Positions 1-12,013 are shown, counted from the stretch's first letter. The stretch: DNA of 64,000 nt from Phaeosaccion multiseriatum (GCA_965112735.1 OZ218965.1:1302001-1366000), one strand, 5' to 3'. The notes: generated from the letters alone by a model not told the origin. Numbers and translations are program-made.

Positions 1-61
1 CTGCTCGCAGCCACGCCCAGCCCTGCCCCCTTCGTTCCGCAAGCCCAAGGAATGACCCAAG

Positions 62-100
<39 letters not shown>

Positions 101-117
101 GTCTGCCCAAGCCTCCG

Positions 118-149
<32 letters not shown>

Positions 150-170
150 ACTCTGTCTGCCCAAGCCTCC

Positions 171-205
<35 letters not shown>

Positions 206-240
206 TCTCTCTCTATCTGCCTCATGCCCTCGCCACTCAC

Positions 241-2214
241 AGTGAGGTTCCCTTCCCTTAGCTTGGTCGAGAGGGCCACCTTGAGGCCCAACTTGACGTA
301 CTTCTTGTTCAACTTGTAGCTCCAGTCCTTCGGCACCGGACCGTGCGCCTGACGGGGGCACAAAAAGGACACATGGGGAGGGGGGGGGGGTACGGAAACA
401 GATACCCAGGGAGGCACAGATACACCCAGGACCCAGGGGGGCACAACCGACAGGGAGGTATCAGAGGACCGGAGCGAGTGTGGGTGCGTGAGAGGGGATG
501 GCAGCGGACGGAGAGGAGTAGACGCACCTTCACACCGCCCCGGAACTGTCCCGCTCGGGAGTGGCCCACTCGGGCTCGGCCAGAGCCTGAGATAGAGAGC
601 AGCAGCAGCAGTTGGTGATACAGTAGCAGCAGCAGGAGCACGAAGGGGGGGTCGGTGAGGAAAAAGCGACACACAAGAGTCGTTCGAGTGGCAGACGACA
701 AAGGCAAGGGCAGGGAGGAAGGAGAGACGCGCTTCGCCTCCCTCCCTGTGGGGAGGAGGAAAGGGCGGTTTGGTCGTTGGCAGGGGTGCTTCCTCCCTGT
801 GGGGAGGAGGAAAGGGCGGTTCGGTCGTTGGCTGGGGTACTTCCTCACCTTTTTGCTGGCGCAGCTTTCTCCCGCTGCCTCGAGTCTGTTCCACGGCGGG
901 TGAAGGGATTTTGATAGAAAGAGAAGAGGAGGAGGAGAAGGAGGAGGAGGAGGAGGAGGAGAAGGAGGAGGAGGAGGAGGAGGAGGAGGAGGAGGAGGAG
1001 GAGGAGGAGAAGGAGGAGGAGGAGGAAGCTGAGTGCAGGGTTGGAGGGGAGGGACGGTTCACCACGTATGGGGGCGCGAAACAAAAATCTTCCTTCCATC
1101 CACTGCCATCGACAGTCTCTGCTACACTCCCCCCCCCTACCGCCCCCACACCAAGCGTCTTGAAACTCGAACTGGAACTGAAACTGAAAGTGAAACTGAC
1201 CTCGCTGATGTTTTTGACCTTGGCCGTGCCAGAGCGTTTGCAAGCCCTCTGCCACCGAACAACCTCGTGCAGTACGTCCCTACAGGGGATGGCAGTGGAT
1301 GGCGACAGGGAATGGGGATGGGGATGGCAGTGGATGGGGGAGACGGGTGTGAACGGAAGTCGTGGGGGGCGGCAACATGGACGATGATGGACGATCGAAG
1401 TAAAGGCAACAGTATCTTCTTGTCCTGGGGCCTGTCTTCGGCGTGTCAAAGGAGAGGGAGAAGCGCTACATGTGTCGAGAGGAGGGCATGGCATGGAACG
1501 AGGTGCCCAGCCGGCCAAGGAGAGGGTATGGCATGGAACTAGGTGCCCAGCCGGCCCAAGGCTCCTTCCTCTCTGGGCGCCTGATGCTGCGGGTTCGCTC
1601 GCTCACTTGTCCTCACCTCCGAATTGGTTGTCCGAACACCCTAATGTCCAGCTCCAGGGTGCTTCTCTCGTCCTCCACTCCCCCCCCCTGCTCCTCCTCC
1701 TGCTCCTCCTCCTCCTGCTCCTGCTCTTCCCCCTGCTCCTCCTCCTGTTCACCCTCCTGCGCGACAGTTTCCTTCTTGGCCTCCTTCTTTGCCTTCTTCT
1801 TCTTGGCCTTCTTCTTGATTTTGCCGAACGGCGTGACTTGCACGCTCAGCAGGTGCGGTCCGTCCAAGAGAGGCGCGGGCCGCGAAGGCGGCTGCACCAC
1901 CACCCCGGCAAGGGCCGCCGCCTTCGCTTGGGCGTCCTCCTCTGGGGAGGCAGGGAGGCAGGGGGGAAGGGGCGGAGGAAGGGGAGGGGAAAGGGTGAGA
2001 TTACTCTACGGCACACGAGGGAAGGGTGAGATTGCGCTGCGTCTGTCGGCGCGCAGGGGCGATTGAGGAGGTTGAAGGGGGAGAGGGGGGGGGGGGGGGC
2101 GTGAGGCCACATCGCAGCTCGAACTGGGAAAGGGTTGGTCACGGGGAGCAACGCGGCGGCTGTGCAAGTGGGCGAGTAGGGAAGAAAAGTGGAGCTTTGC
2201 GCCAACCGAAAGAT

Positions 2215-2279
<65 letters not shown>

Positions 2280-2789
2280 ATTTCGTTCCATCACTCTCGC
2301 ACCTTCCTCTGCCGCAAGAATCTCCTCCTCCTCTGTCAAGCCCAGTGGTGGAGCGTTCTGCTGCTGCCGCCGCTGCTGTTCCCCCTTTTGCCTCCGCCTC
2401 CTCTCTTCCACTTCCCTCGGAATGACCGACACAGGCCCCTTCGGGAAGAGCACGCTGGTGTCCTCGAGGGTGAGATTTGGGGGCAGCGTGATGGCCTGCT
2501 GCTCCTGCGCTAGTGCCGCAGAGCTACTGAAGGAATGCCGCTGCGGGTACATCCGCTGCTGCCCTTTGTGGCGAAAGTTCATCCATCGACCCCTCGATGG
2601 CGGCAGAGGGAAGCGGTGCTGGAGAGGCGCCGCCTGCCGTAAGGGAAATGAAGGCAAGACCTGCAATCTTCGCTTGGCTCCCGCTCCCGCTGCTGCCCCT
2701 GCCGTCGACGCCCTGGGTGCTGCGGCTACCGCTGTCACAGACGCCTTGCAGGCACACCTGGCCGCCCCTCTCCCACCGGCCACTATCAT
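241..2789 (-). CDS. MRPL4: Mitochondrial large-subunit ribosomal protein uL4 (partial, 3' end off the window)
   Basis: Structural protein of the mitochondrial large ribosomal subunit that binds 23S-type rRNA. Exons (minus strand): 2789-2303, 1941-1617, 1279-1201, 885-849, 586-528, 348-241. All junctions are GT-AG and the frame is continuous for 365 codons. The first ~100 residues are rich in Arg, Ala and Ser and nearly free of acidic residues, as in a mitochondrial presequence. They are followed by a Lys/Glu-rich insert (about residues 190-240) that is unusual for the family. The uL4 core is clear: [22 protein letters not shown], then [24 protein letters not shown], and [15 protein letters not shown]. 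The last exon seen ends at EGNLT on a GTGAGT donor at 240-235, so the C-terminal third lies beyond base 1. Introns hold CT, GGA and CA arrays. The start is the first ATG before the presequence. A plastid form is less likely because the core resembles plant mitochondrial L4. Confidence 0.88.
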
Positions 2790-3074
2790 TTTTCCTCTCT
2801 CTCTTGTGCCGTCTCCCAGGGCCCGGGGGGGAGTAGTCGCCACTTGAAAGTCGTACAGCCAATGAATGCACTTGCTCGACTTTTCTCTTTTCTGCCACTT
2901 TTCTCCTCGATCTTCGCTCTCCTCTCTCATTCTCGCACTCTGAAGCAGGCCATCAACATCTCACCCACTCTTTCCTCTCCAACTGAGACCTGGCCAGGAC
3001 GCGCAGGAAGAAGGGGCGCAGTCGAGAGGGAGGGAGGCAGAGACTGCCAATATGAGAGAGAGGAGAAAGAGTCC
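2790..3074. promoter_or_regulatory. Divergent promoter interval between uL4m and L2HGDH
   Basis: Only 285 bases separate the two divergent start codons, so both 5' UTRs and promoters must lie here. The L2HGDH side is pyrimidine-rich (2878-2975). An in-frame upstream ATG at 2862 would add 71 residues to L2HGDH, beginning with a hydrophobic/basic stretch that could be a mitochondrial presequence, and would leave only 72 bases between the genes. No TATA-like box stands out. Confidence 0.4.
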
Positions 3075-5680
3075 ATGCCTCGAGTTGACGCCGAGTGTGT
3101 TGTTGTGGGTGCCGGAGTCGTGGGTTTGAGCATAGCTCGCGCTCTGGCTCGAGCGGGGAGGGAGGTGGTGGTGCTCGAGAGCGAGGGCGGCATAGGCCGG
3201 GGCATCAGCAGCAGAAACAGCGAAGTTGTTCACGCAGGTGAGTACCCTCTCGATAAAATTCAATCTCGGAGAAGATAGTCGCTCACGATTGTGTTCCTGT
3301 CGTACATCCTCCAGGCTTGTACTATCCCCCGGGAAGCTTAAAGGCAGAGCTGTGCGTCAGGGGGAATGCCCTCCTGTACGACTACTGCCGCAGCCGAGGC
3401 GTGCCCCATAAGCAAACAGGCAAGCTCGTCGTTGCCACGCACGAGTCTCAGCTCGAGGCGCTGAGGGCGCTGCAAAAGAGAGCAGAGGCCAACGGTGTGG
3501 GCAGCAAAGGCAGCACTGGGGAGGGGCAGGGGCTCTCGTGGCTGTCTCCTGCCGAGGTTGGGCATCTCGAGCCCAGCGTGCGCTGCGTGGGCGCCCTCCT
3601 ATCGCCCCTAAGCGGCATCGTCGACAGCCATGAGCTCATGCTCAGTCTCCAGGCGGAGGCGGAGGCCGCGGGGGCCGTGTTCGCGTTCCACACGCGGGTG
3701 GTCCCCGGTGGGGCGGTGGCAGCCGATGGACAGAGCGTGACGCTGTGTACCGCCGCCACCCCTTCCGTGCGGACACAGAGTCAGGGGGGTCAGAACGAGG
3801 AGCTGAGCCTGTCCTGCAATGTGGTGATCAACAGCGCCGGCCTCGGAGCCCCCTCTGTGGCGCGCTGCCTCGGCTTGCCCTCTCCTTGCGTGCCCAAGCT
3901 ACACCTGGCCAAGGGCAGCTACTTCGCCCTCACCACGCCGCCTCATGCGGCCCATATGCCTCCGTCGGGCCAGGCCAGCGGTGGGGGCAGCAGGCCCTTC
4001 AGCCGATTGGTTTATCCGCTTCCCGATGGTGGAGGACTCGGGGTCCATGCCACACTTGGTGAGTCAGAGGCAGCAATGGGGGCAGGGGGCTGGGGGGAGA
4101 GGCTTTGCTTCGAGACGGCTGACTGCTGTGTGGGTGTCAGAAGGGGCTAGGCCGACTAAGCCAAGTTTCACTTTAAGCGAAGCTACTGACTTCTTCTCCT
4201 TCTCCCTCACCCTCACTTTCTCTGCTCTCGCCTCTACTGTCCCTGTCCCTCTCTCTACCACCCTCCAGATCTGTCTGGCCGCGTTCGTTTCGGCCCTGAT
4301 GTGGAGTGGGTCGATCGGTGAGTGGCGAAACCGAAGTTTCCGTATCAGTTACGTGAGCCTTCGGTTGACAGAGATGAAACGCCCTACCAAGGGCCGAGGG
4401 CCGAGGGAGGTGGCATATAGAGCATGTGGGGTGGGGTGAGGTGGTGAGGGGAGGCTGACGAGGTGATGTGCGGTACATTAGGTGGCGTGTCTCGTATGTA
4501 CACTCTCAGAAGGAACAGAGGGGAATGGGTAAAAGGGGGTGAAGAAGGGGCGAGCAGCTCTCACGTCACTCGCTCACAGCCCTTGGCGCTCGCTTCCTCT
4601 TGCATAGTCCTGTGCCGCCTGTTCACAAGGCAAGTACTCCCCCCTCTGACCCAGTCCATTGCGCCAACCGCCCCCCCCACCGCCCATCCACTGCCATCCA
4701 TCCACTGCTCATGACGTCCTACTTCAACAGAGAGGATTACTCTGTGGACCCGCTCCGCTCGGCCTCCTTCTATGCCGCAGTTCGCCGTTACTGGCCCGGC
4801 CTGCCCGACAACAGCCTTGTGCCCGACTACAGCGGTATCCGCCCAAAGCTCAAGAGAGGGGCGGAGGCAGGGGGGGGAGGAGGAAGGGGTGAGGATGGAA
4901 AGGACGGACAGGACTTGCTGGGGCAAGACTTTTGCATACGGAGGTGCGTTGGAGAGGAGAGGAGGGGATAGAAGAGAGGGGACAAGACGAGATTAAGGAT
5001 TAGAGGAGAGGCGAGGAGAGGAGAGAGGAGGAGAGGAGAGGAGGGGATAGAAGAGAGGGGAGAAGACAAGCAAAAAGATTACAGGAGAGGCGAGGAGAGG
5101 AGAGGAGAGGAGAGGAGAGTGGAGGAGAGTGGAGGAGAGGAGAGGAGAGGAGAGGACAGGGGAAGAGAGAAGAGGAGTAGAGTGGAGAGGAGAGAAGAGG
5201 AAAGGGGAACAGAGGGGAACAGAGGAGTGGAGTGGAGGGCAGGGGAGAGGAGAGGCGAGGAGAGAATGCGAGAAGAGAGCAAGAGAGGAGAGAGGAGGAG
5301 TGGATAGGAGAGGAGAGGAGAGGGGAATACAGGAAAGGAGAACGAGAGAAAGGAGAGGCGAGGATGGCAGCCTATCGCACCCGTCTCCCTTCGTGGTTCA
5401 CGCCTCCCTGTGAATTGGGACTGGGAGTGCAAAGTGACTTCCTCCTTCCTTCTCATGTGCTGCCGTGCTGAGCTGGGCTGCCCCCAACCTCTCATCTCCT
5501 CCTCCCTTGCACTTTATCTATCCCTGTATCTGCAGGGACGGAGCGGCAGGGGGAGGGGCAGGGGGAGGTTCTGTGGGTGCAGGCCCTGTGGTGTCGCTGT
5601 ATGGGATCGAGTCGCCGGGCCTCACTGCCTCTCTCGCCATCGGAAACCTCGTGAGGGGCCTCGTGCTGGATGGCAGCTGA
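3075..5680 (+). CDS. L2HGDH: L-2-hydroxyglutarate dehydrogenase (FAD-dependent)
   Basis: Flavoenzyme that oxidises L-2-hydroxyglutarate to 2-oxoglutarate, a metabolite-repair step. Exons: 3075-3237, 3315-4058, 4269-4317, 4731-4943, 5536-5680. The joined frame is 437 residues, normal for the family. The N-terminus has the dinucleotide-binding GxGxxG fold ([17 protein letters not shown]) and an acidic end to the second strand (VVVLE). Family motifs follow: [11 protein letters not shown] joined by splicing to [16 protein letters not shown], then [34 protein letters not shown] and, at the end, [17 protein letters not shown] Gly/Asp-rich low-complexity insert sits between IRPKL and the C-terminal strand. 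Intron 4 carries a GGAGA-rich array at about 4995-5360. The start at 3075 is conservative; the ATG at 2862 in the same exon could supply a targeting peptide. Confidence 0.93.
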
Positions 5681-7079
5681 TGGTACCGGAGAGCTGTGCC
5701 GCTTCGGCCGCCATTACATGAGCCACGCCCAACGGGATCGACGCGCCTCGAGACCGCTGGGCTCACAGTTGTCACCGTGTTCACAGGGCCGTCGGTCCGT
5801 CCGTTTGTATGTGCAACACGTGTACCGTTGAAGGAGGGGGGGAGGAGGGGCAGAGCACTGAAGCGGAACAGAAGGAGGCCTTCTCTTCTTGAGCACCCCC
5901 CCCCTTCTTGAGGGGAGACACACCCAAGGGGGGGCACCCAAGGGGGGGCACCCAAGGGGGGAGGGTGGTACGAGGGGTCAGTACAGACGTGTGCGCAAGC
6001 TTTGTACACAGGCGGCGGGGCGTCCATCATTACGTCACACCAACCAGGGAGCTCTCGCACTTGTTTCCTATGGGCTTGCACCCGGGTGACAAGCCGTTAC
6101 AAGTCGTTACAAGCCGTTACTCACCCCCATTGGGCCATGCTTGCCCCATTGGGCATGCTTGCCAGGTATCCGATCATGGATCCACCTCCTTCTTCGGCGG
6201 TGCTGATACCCTTTGACGGCCCTGATGCTCTTCGCCGCTCCATCACAGTTTAGCAGTCAACGCACTTGGCAGAGCCGCATTGGAGAGAGGACGGTGCTGA
6301 AGGGATGGAAGAGGCGACAAAGAGAGGGAGGGAAGAGCGCCCTGCTTGCTTCACTAACATTGAGAGACTGTGAGATACATGGAAGTTCGACCCCTGACGT
6401 GCTACCTGCTACCGGCCGGCAGCCAGTACCGGCCAGAAGCTAGGGGATGACCACACGTCATCCTTCGCTCGCCCAGGAAGAGAGCCTCTACGGGAGTTGG
6501 CGTCGAGCTGCTCCAGCGCTGTTATCAGTCGCCCCACAACCCCTTTGTTAGTTTTGCGATACGAAGACCTCTGGCCTCTTGCGCTCCTCTCAACGAAGTG
6601 AGGGGGTGAGTAGATATTGACGAATTTCAGAAAAGGGCGTTTACGTTTGTGCGCGTGTGTTTGTGTGAGTGTGCGTATGTATGTGTGTGTGTGGAGGGCC
6701 CTCTAGGGACACCGGGGATGGTATTGGCTGACTTGATAGGAATCACCTAAGAAACTGAATAGTGTGTGTGTGTGCGTGTGTGTGTGCGTGTGCATGTGTC
6801 GCTGTGTCACTGGGGCCCACGAGAGGCCGGTTCTCCCCCTCTTGTACTCTTGGTCGGGGAGAGGGGTGCCGGACGCCGTGGAGACAATTCCACGATAGTT
6901 CCACATGGAGTACCAACTTACAACATTTCCCCCCCTGGGAAATGCCCCCCCCGGTGTTCCTCCCCCCTTTTTCTTATCAATCCCGTGCCAGGGTCGAAGC
7001 CACAGCTCATTCGCCGTGGGCTTCAAGTGGTGTCCCGAGGAAGGAAGAAGTGGTATCGTGAATTGAGAGAGCGAAAGGG
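5681..7079. other. Intergenic: remnant of a PPR-unit trailer, half foldback element, PPR 5' flank
   Basis: No convincing gene. The interval 6440-6605 (cacacgtcatccttcgctcg onward to the acgaagtgaggg end) matches the block that follows each PPR array at 11705-11870 and 16675-16790, so it is an orphan 3' trailer with no PPR gene before it. At 6744-6870 lies one arm of the foldback element described at 32751-33187. The end TCGACCCCTGACGTGCTA of the short TIR family is at about 6389. Bases 6975-7079 are conserved upstream of all three PPR copies. Smaller tandem repeats of GGGGGGCACCCAA type occur at 5920-5960. Confidence 0.6.
6975..7079 (+). promoter_or_regulatory. Conserved 5' flank of the PPR-SMR genes
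   Basis: The ~100 bases before the start codon (cagctcattcgccgtgggct onward) are nearly identical to 12293-12390 and, inverted, to about 32425-32500. They probably hold the 5' UTR and core promoter and were carried along with the duplications. No specific factor site is recognised. Confidence 0.4.
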
Positions 7080-10000
7080 ATGACGGGCAACAACGTGGCG
7101 GCCTTTATTTCAGCTGTAGCATCAGGAGGTACTTACGCTTATGGCCGATACGGCGCTCCTGCTCCTGCTTTCACAAGCTCGTGGGGAAGATGGGCTTCTG
7201 CTGCTCCACCCGCTGCGCACCACCCTGCTATGGGGAAACAGAACTCCATCCTCACAGCCCCAGTGCATGCTGAGTGGCGATCGGCGACACGCTCGCTTCG
7301 CCTCCTTGGAACCAGGGGTAACATTAATACGGGAGGGTCGCGGCAGGGACCAGGTGGTAGAAGTAGTGAGCGGCAGAAGCAAATAGCGTTGACAAAGGAG
7401 ATCCAGAGACTTGGAAATATGCAGGACTGGAGAGGGGTGGCGAGAGTGATTGAGGAGGCGAAAGCAGCGGGGCTTCGGATGGATGTCATTCTGTACAACG
7501 CCGCCATTTCTGCAGTCGGTAAGGCTCGGCGATGGAAGGGGGCGCTTGCCCTACTCGAGGAGATGAAGGCGAGTGGTCTCCAACCTAATGTCATCTCGTA
7601 CAGCTCTGCGATTAGTGCTTGTGGCAAGGCAGGAGAGCACGAGAAGGCGCTGGCCTTGCTGGAGGAGATGCGGAGGGAAGGGCTTCGACCCGATGAAATC
7701 TCGTACAACTCTGCTATTACTGCTTGTGGCAATGCAGGAGAGCATGAGAAGGCGCTTGACTTGCTTGAGGAGATGCGGAGGGAAGGGGTTCGACCCGATG
7801 TCATCTCGTACAGCTCTGCGATTACGGCTTGTGGCAATGCAGGAGAGCACGAGAAGGCGCTGGCCTTGCTGGAGGAGATGAGGAGGGAAGGGCTTCGACC
7901 GAATGTCATCTCGTACAACTCTGCGATGACTGCTTGTGGCAAGGCAGGAGCGCACGAGAAGGCGCTTGACTTGCTGGAGGAGATGCGGAGGGAAGGGCTT
8001 CGACCCGAGGTCATCTCATACAACTCTGCGATTAGTGCTTGTGGCAATGCAGGAGAGCACGAGAAGGCGCTTGCCTTGCTGGAGGAGATGCGGAGGGAAA
8101 GGCTTCGACCCAATGAAATCTCGTACAGCTCTGCGATTAGTGCTTGTGGCAAGGCAGGAGAGCACGAGAAGGCGCTTGACTTGCTGGTGGAGATGCGGAG
8201 GGAAGGGCTTCGACCCGAGGTCATCTCGTACAACTCTGCGATTAGTGCTTGTGGCAATGCAGGAGAGCACGAGAAGGCGCTTGCCCTGCTGGAGGAGATG
8301 CGGAGGGAAGGGCTTCGACCCGATGAAATCACATACAACGCTGCGATAAGTGCTTGTGGCAATGCAGGAGAGCACGAGAAGGCGCTTGACTTGCTGGAGG
8401 AGATGCGGAGGGAAGGGCTTCGACCGAATGTCATCTCGTACAGCTCTGCGATTACTGCTTGTGGCAAGGCAGGAGCGCACGAGAAGGCGCTTGACTTGCT
8501 GGAGGAGATGCAGAGGGAAGGGCTTCGACCCGAGGTCATCTCGTACAACTCTGCGATTACTGCTTGTGGCAATGCAGGAGAGCACGAGAAGGCGCTGGCC
8601 TTGCTGGAGGAGATGCAGAGGGAAGGGCTTCGACCCGAGGTCATCTCGTACAACTCTGCGATTACTGCTTGTGGCAATGCAGGAGAGCACGATAAGGCGC
8701 TTGACTTGCTGGAGGAGATGCGGAGGGAAGGGCTTCGACCCGATGTCATCTCGTACAGCTCTGCGATTACGGCTTGTGGCAAGGCAGGGGAGCACGAGAA
8801 GGCGCTTAACTTGCTGGAGGAGATGCGGATGGAAGGGCTTCGACCCAATGAAATCTTATACAACTCTGGGATTACTGCTTGTGGCAATGCAGGAGAGCAT
8901 GAGAAGGCGCTTGCCCTACTCGAGGAGATGAAGGGGAGCGGTCTCCAACCCGATGTCATCTCGTACAGCTCTGCAATTACTGCTGTTGGCAATGCAGGAC
9001 AGCACGAGCAGGCGCTTGCCTTGCTGGAGGAGATGCGGAGGGAAGGGCTTCGACCCAATGAAATCTCGTACAGCTCTGCGATTTCTGCTTGTGGCAATGC
9101 AGGAGAGCACGAGAAGGCGCTTGCCTTGCTGGGGGAGATGCGGAGGGAAGGGCTTCAACCCAATGGGATCTCATACAACTCTGCGATTACTGCTGTTGGC
9201 AAGGCAGGAGAGCACGAGAAGGCGCTTGCCTTGCTGGAGGAGATGCGGAGGGAAGGGCTTCGACCGAATGTCATCTCGTACAGCTCTGCGATGACTGCTT
9301 GTGGCAAGGCAGGAGAGCACGATAAGGCGCTTGACTTGCTGGAGGAGATGCGGAGGGAAGGGATTCGACCGAATGTCATCTCGTACAGCTCTGCGATTAC
9401 TGCTTATGGCAATGCAGGAGAGCATGAGAAGGCGCTTGTCTTGCTGAAAGAGATGCGGAGGGAAGGGCTTCAACCCGATGAAATCTCGTACAACTCTGCC
9501 ATTACTGCTTGTGGCAATGCAGGAAAGCATGAGAAGGCGCTTGCCCTACTCGAGGAGATGAAGGCGAGCGGTCTCCAACCCGATGTCATCTCGTACAGCT
9601 CTGCAATTACTGCTGTTGGCAATGCAGGACAGCACGAGAAGGCGCTTGCCTTGCTGGAGGAGATGCGGAGGGAAGGGCTTCGACCCAATGTCGTCACGTA
9701 CAACTCTGCGATTTCTGCTTGTGGCAAGGCAGGAGAGCATGAGAAGGCGCTTGACTTGCTGGAGGAGATGCAGAGGGAAGGGCTTCCACCCGATGAAATC
9801 TCGTACAGCTCTGCGATTAGTGCTTGTGGCAATGCAGGAGAGCACGAGAAGGCGCTTGCCTTGCTGGAGGAGATGCGGAGGGAAGGGCTTCGACCCAATG
9901 AAATCTCGTACAGCTCTGCGATGACTGCTTGTGGCAAGGCAGGAGAGCACGAGAAGGCGCTTGCCTTGCTGGGGGAGATGCGGAGGGAAGGGCTTCGACC

Positions 10001-10472
10001 CGATGTTATCTCGTACAACTCTGCGATTAGTGCTTGTGGCAAGGCAGGAGAGCACGAGAAGGCGCTTGACTTGCTGGAGGAGATGCGGAGGGAAGAACTT
10101 CAGCCCGATGAGGTGACCTACCGCACCGCTATCGACGTCCTGTCCGCGCACGAGCAATGGAGCTCGGCTGATGGCTTGTATGCAGAGGCTGTCACAAAGG
10201 GTGTATTGTCGCATTGGAAGACGGGTAAGGAAGGGAAGGTCATGGATTTGCACGGGCACTCGGAGTGGACCGGCAAGGCCGCCCTTCGATACGCCCTTCA
10301 AGAGGAGAAGGCGAAGGGTCAGATCACTGTCATTACCGGTCGAGGCCGCGGCAGCGTGGACGGTGTCAGCGTGCTGAAGCCTGCGGTGTTGGCGTACCTC
10401 AAGGAAGAGCTCGGACTCCATGCCACGGTGCAGGACAGCAACGAGGGCCGTGTGAAGTTCGAAGTAGAGTAG
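7080..10472 (+). CDS. PPR-SMR protein, copy 1 (25 near-identical PPR repeats)
   Basis: Single-exon gene, 1,130 residues. Residues 1-100 form a Ser/Ala/Arg-rich leader consistent with organelle import. A PPR-like helix pair (about 100-133) is followed by 25 consecutive 35-residue P-type PPR repeats (about 135-1010) of the form VISYNSAISACGKAGEHEKA..., then a degenerate repeat and a C-terminal SMR domain (about 1054-1130) with DLHGH and TGRGRGS motifs. PPR arrays bind single-stranded RNA base by base, and SMR domains can have endonuclease activity, so an organelle RNA-processing factor is likely. Position 5 of every repeat is N or S and position 35 is D, N or E, with the rest nearly invariant. 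The 105-bp DNA units are almost identical, implying recent expansion. The start is the first ATG, in a context conserved in copy 2. Long reading frames on the other strand are repeat artefacts. Confidence 0.92.
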   Translation: MTGNNVAAFISAVASGGTYAYGRYGAPAPAFTSSWGRWASAAPPAAHHPAMGKQNSILTAPVHAEWRSATRSLRLLGTRGNINTGGSRQGPGGRSSERQKQIALTKEIQRLGNMQDWRGVARVIEEAKAAGLRMDVILYNAAISAVGKARRWKGALALLEEMKASGLQPNVISYSSAISACGKAGEHEKALALLEEMRREGLRPDEISYNSAITACGNAGEHEKALDLLEEMRREGVRPDVISYSSAITACGNAGEHEKALALLEEMRREGLRPNVISYNSAMTACGKAGAHEKALDLLEEMRREGLRPEVISYNSAISACGNAGEHEKALALLEEMRRERLRPNEISYSSAISACGKAGEHEKALDLLVEMRREGLRPEVISYNSAISACGNAGEHEKALALLEEMRREGLRPDEITYNAAISACGNAGEHEKALDLLEEMRREGLRPNVISYSSAITACGKAGAHEKALDLLEEMQREGLRPEVISYNSAITACGNAGEHEKALALLEEMQREGLRPEVISYNSAITACGNAGEHDKALDLLEEMRREGLRPDVISYSSAITACGKAGEHEKALNLLEEMRMEGLRPNEILYNSGITACGNAGEHEKALALLEEMKGSGLQPDVISYSSAITAVGNAGQHEQALALLEEMRREGLRPNEISYSSAISACGNAGEHEKALALLGEMRREGLQPNGISYNSAITAVGKAGEHEKALALLEEMRREGLRPNVISYSSAMTACGKAGEHDKALDLLEEMRREGIRPNVISYSSAITAYGNAGEHEKALVLLKEMRREGLQPDEISYNSAITACGNAGKHEKALALLEEMKASGLQPDVISYSSAITAVGNAGQHEKALALLEEMRREGLRPNVVTYNSAISACGKAGEHEKALDLLEEMQREGLPPDEISYSSAISACGNAGEHEKALALLEEMRREGLRPNEISYSSAMTACGKAGEHEKALALLGEMRREGLRPDVISYNSAISACGKAGEHEKALDLLEEMRREELQPDEVTYRTAIDVLSAHEQWSSADGLYAEAVTKGVLSHWKTGKEGKVMDLHGHSEWTGKAALRYALQEEKAKGQITVITGRGRGSVDGVSVLKPAVLAYLKEELGLHATVQDSNEGRVKFEVE
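7480..10110 (+). repeat. Coding 105-bp tandem repeat array (PPR copy 1)
   Basis: Twenty-five head-to-tail 105-bp units, one per PPR motif. They differ mainly at the first codon, codon 5 (tcgtacaActct versus tcgtacaGctct), codons 9, 11, 13 and 22, and codon 35. Because 105 is a multiple of three, stop-free shadow frames persist on both strands. Confidence 0.9.
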
Positions 10473-10849
10473 AGGAAACACTATTGACGACTGAATGAAA
10501 GGCGATCGCATCATGTATGGGCACACTCGCGGTAGGGCTCTCTCTCTTCCCGTCATCAGAGGGCGCACTAGCCTGGCACTTACTCCCTGCGATGGATATG
10601 CTTTCTCTCTCTCTCCAGAAGGAAGCATACCGCCGCACCCACTCTTTCTCTTCGCCTCCTTCCTTTCTGCTTGAGCCTGGCGTGACTCGCTTCTTGCTCT
10701 TTAGGTTTACTGTCTCATCACTTCACACAGCGCGTCGGTCGTGGTCCTTCTTGCAAGTCCAACACGGCACCTGTCAACAGCTGTGTTAGTGCGTGCTGGC
10801 GCTCCTCCTCGTCCATTCGCTCTCTTCATTCGGCACGTGTTCACTCACT

Positions 10850-11390
10850 CAGTCACGCACGCACCCACTCACCCACTCGATCACTCCCTCACATACTCTC
10901 ACTCTCTCACCCATTCACGTGCGCACTCACTCTCTCACTCACTCACTCACTCACTCACTCACTCACTCACTCACTCACTCACTCACTCACTCACTCACTC
11001 ACTCACTCACTCACTCACTCACTCACTCACTCACTCACTCACTCACTCACTCACTCACTCACTCACTCACTCACTCACTCACTCACTCACTCACTCACTC
11101 ACTCACTCACTCACTCACTCACTCACTCACTCACTCACTCACTCACTCATTCATTCACTCCCTCACTCACTCGCTCACTCACTCACTCACTCACTCACTC
11201 ACTCACTCACTCACTCACTCACTCACTCACTCATTCATTCACTCCCTCACTCACTCGCTCACTCACTCACTCACTCACTCACTCACTCACTCACTCACTC
11301 ACTCATTCACTCACTCACTCACTCATTTATTCACTCCCTCACATTACTCACGCACTCACTCACTCACTCACACACACACTCACTTTTGGG
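10850..11390 (+). repeat. (CACT)n microsatellite downstream of PPR copy 1
   Basis: About 0.54 kb of CACT units. Translation gives an endless Thr-His-Ser-Leu string that is not a gene. The same array, in the same orientation relative to the PPR gene, lies at 15620-16262 and, inverted, in degenerate form at 33990-34250. Confidence 0.95.
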
Positions 11391-12013
11391 GGAGGTATGC
11401 GTGTGCGCGTGCGTGCATGAGGTAACCTACGCTCCGGCTACATACAAAGGATGCTGTCTTTCCGACCACCTCCTCAAATCAACGCGTCCTTCAAAGTGCA
11501 GCTCCTCCCCCCGGGGAAGGCTGAAGGTGTGTGTATGTGTATATGTAGGTATGTACGTATGTACGTATATGTGTATGCATCATGCCTCTCAAGGGCTCCA
11601 GCTTCTCGGGGCCCGTGGAAGCCATGCCTGGATCCTGACACATGGCTGTGCGCTGCGTCCCTTGTGTCCTGACACCTGGCCCCTCCCGCTGAACCGAAGC
11701 GCAATGGTCCACACGTCATCCTTCGCTCGTCCACGAAGAGAGCCTCTACAGAAGTTGTTGACGAGCTGCTCCAGCGCTGCTATCAGTCGCCCCACAACCC
11801 CTTTGTTAGTTTTGCGATACGAAGACCCGTCTGGACCTCTGCGGTGCGCTCCTCTGGACGAAGTGAGGGGATGAGTACATATTGACTCATAGGAATCAAT
11901 CTAAGAGCTACGTATGTGCGTGTGTGTGTATGTGTGTGTGCGTGTGCGTGTGCGTGTGTTGAGGGCCCCCTAGGGACGCCGGGGATACGAGGTCCACGGA
12001 ACCATATATATTA

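Noticed and set aside
148-1518. Single 456-residue minus-strand protein
   Set aside because: It reads through CT and GGA arrays. Only two short parts (around 1201-1279 and 241-348) belong to uL4m, where they are separate spliced exons.
7139-9097. 650-residue open frame on the minus strand across PPR copy 1, and similar frames opposite copies 2 and 3
   Set aside because: The 105-bp repeat is a multiple of three, so a stop-free antisense frame is copied with every unit. The product is Ser-rich repetition without domain features, while the sense frame has perfect PPR and SMR domains.
10741-11874. Long Thr-His-Ser-Leu reading frames over the CACT arrays (also 15445-16603 and 23770-25053)
   Set aside because: A CACT tetranucleotide repeat is open in all frames. 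The frames run through unique flanks with no coding signal.
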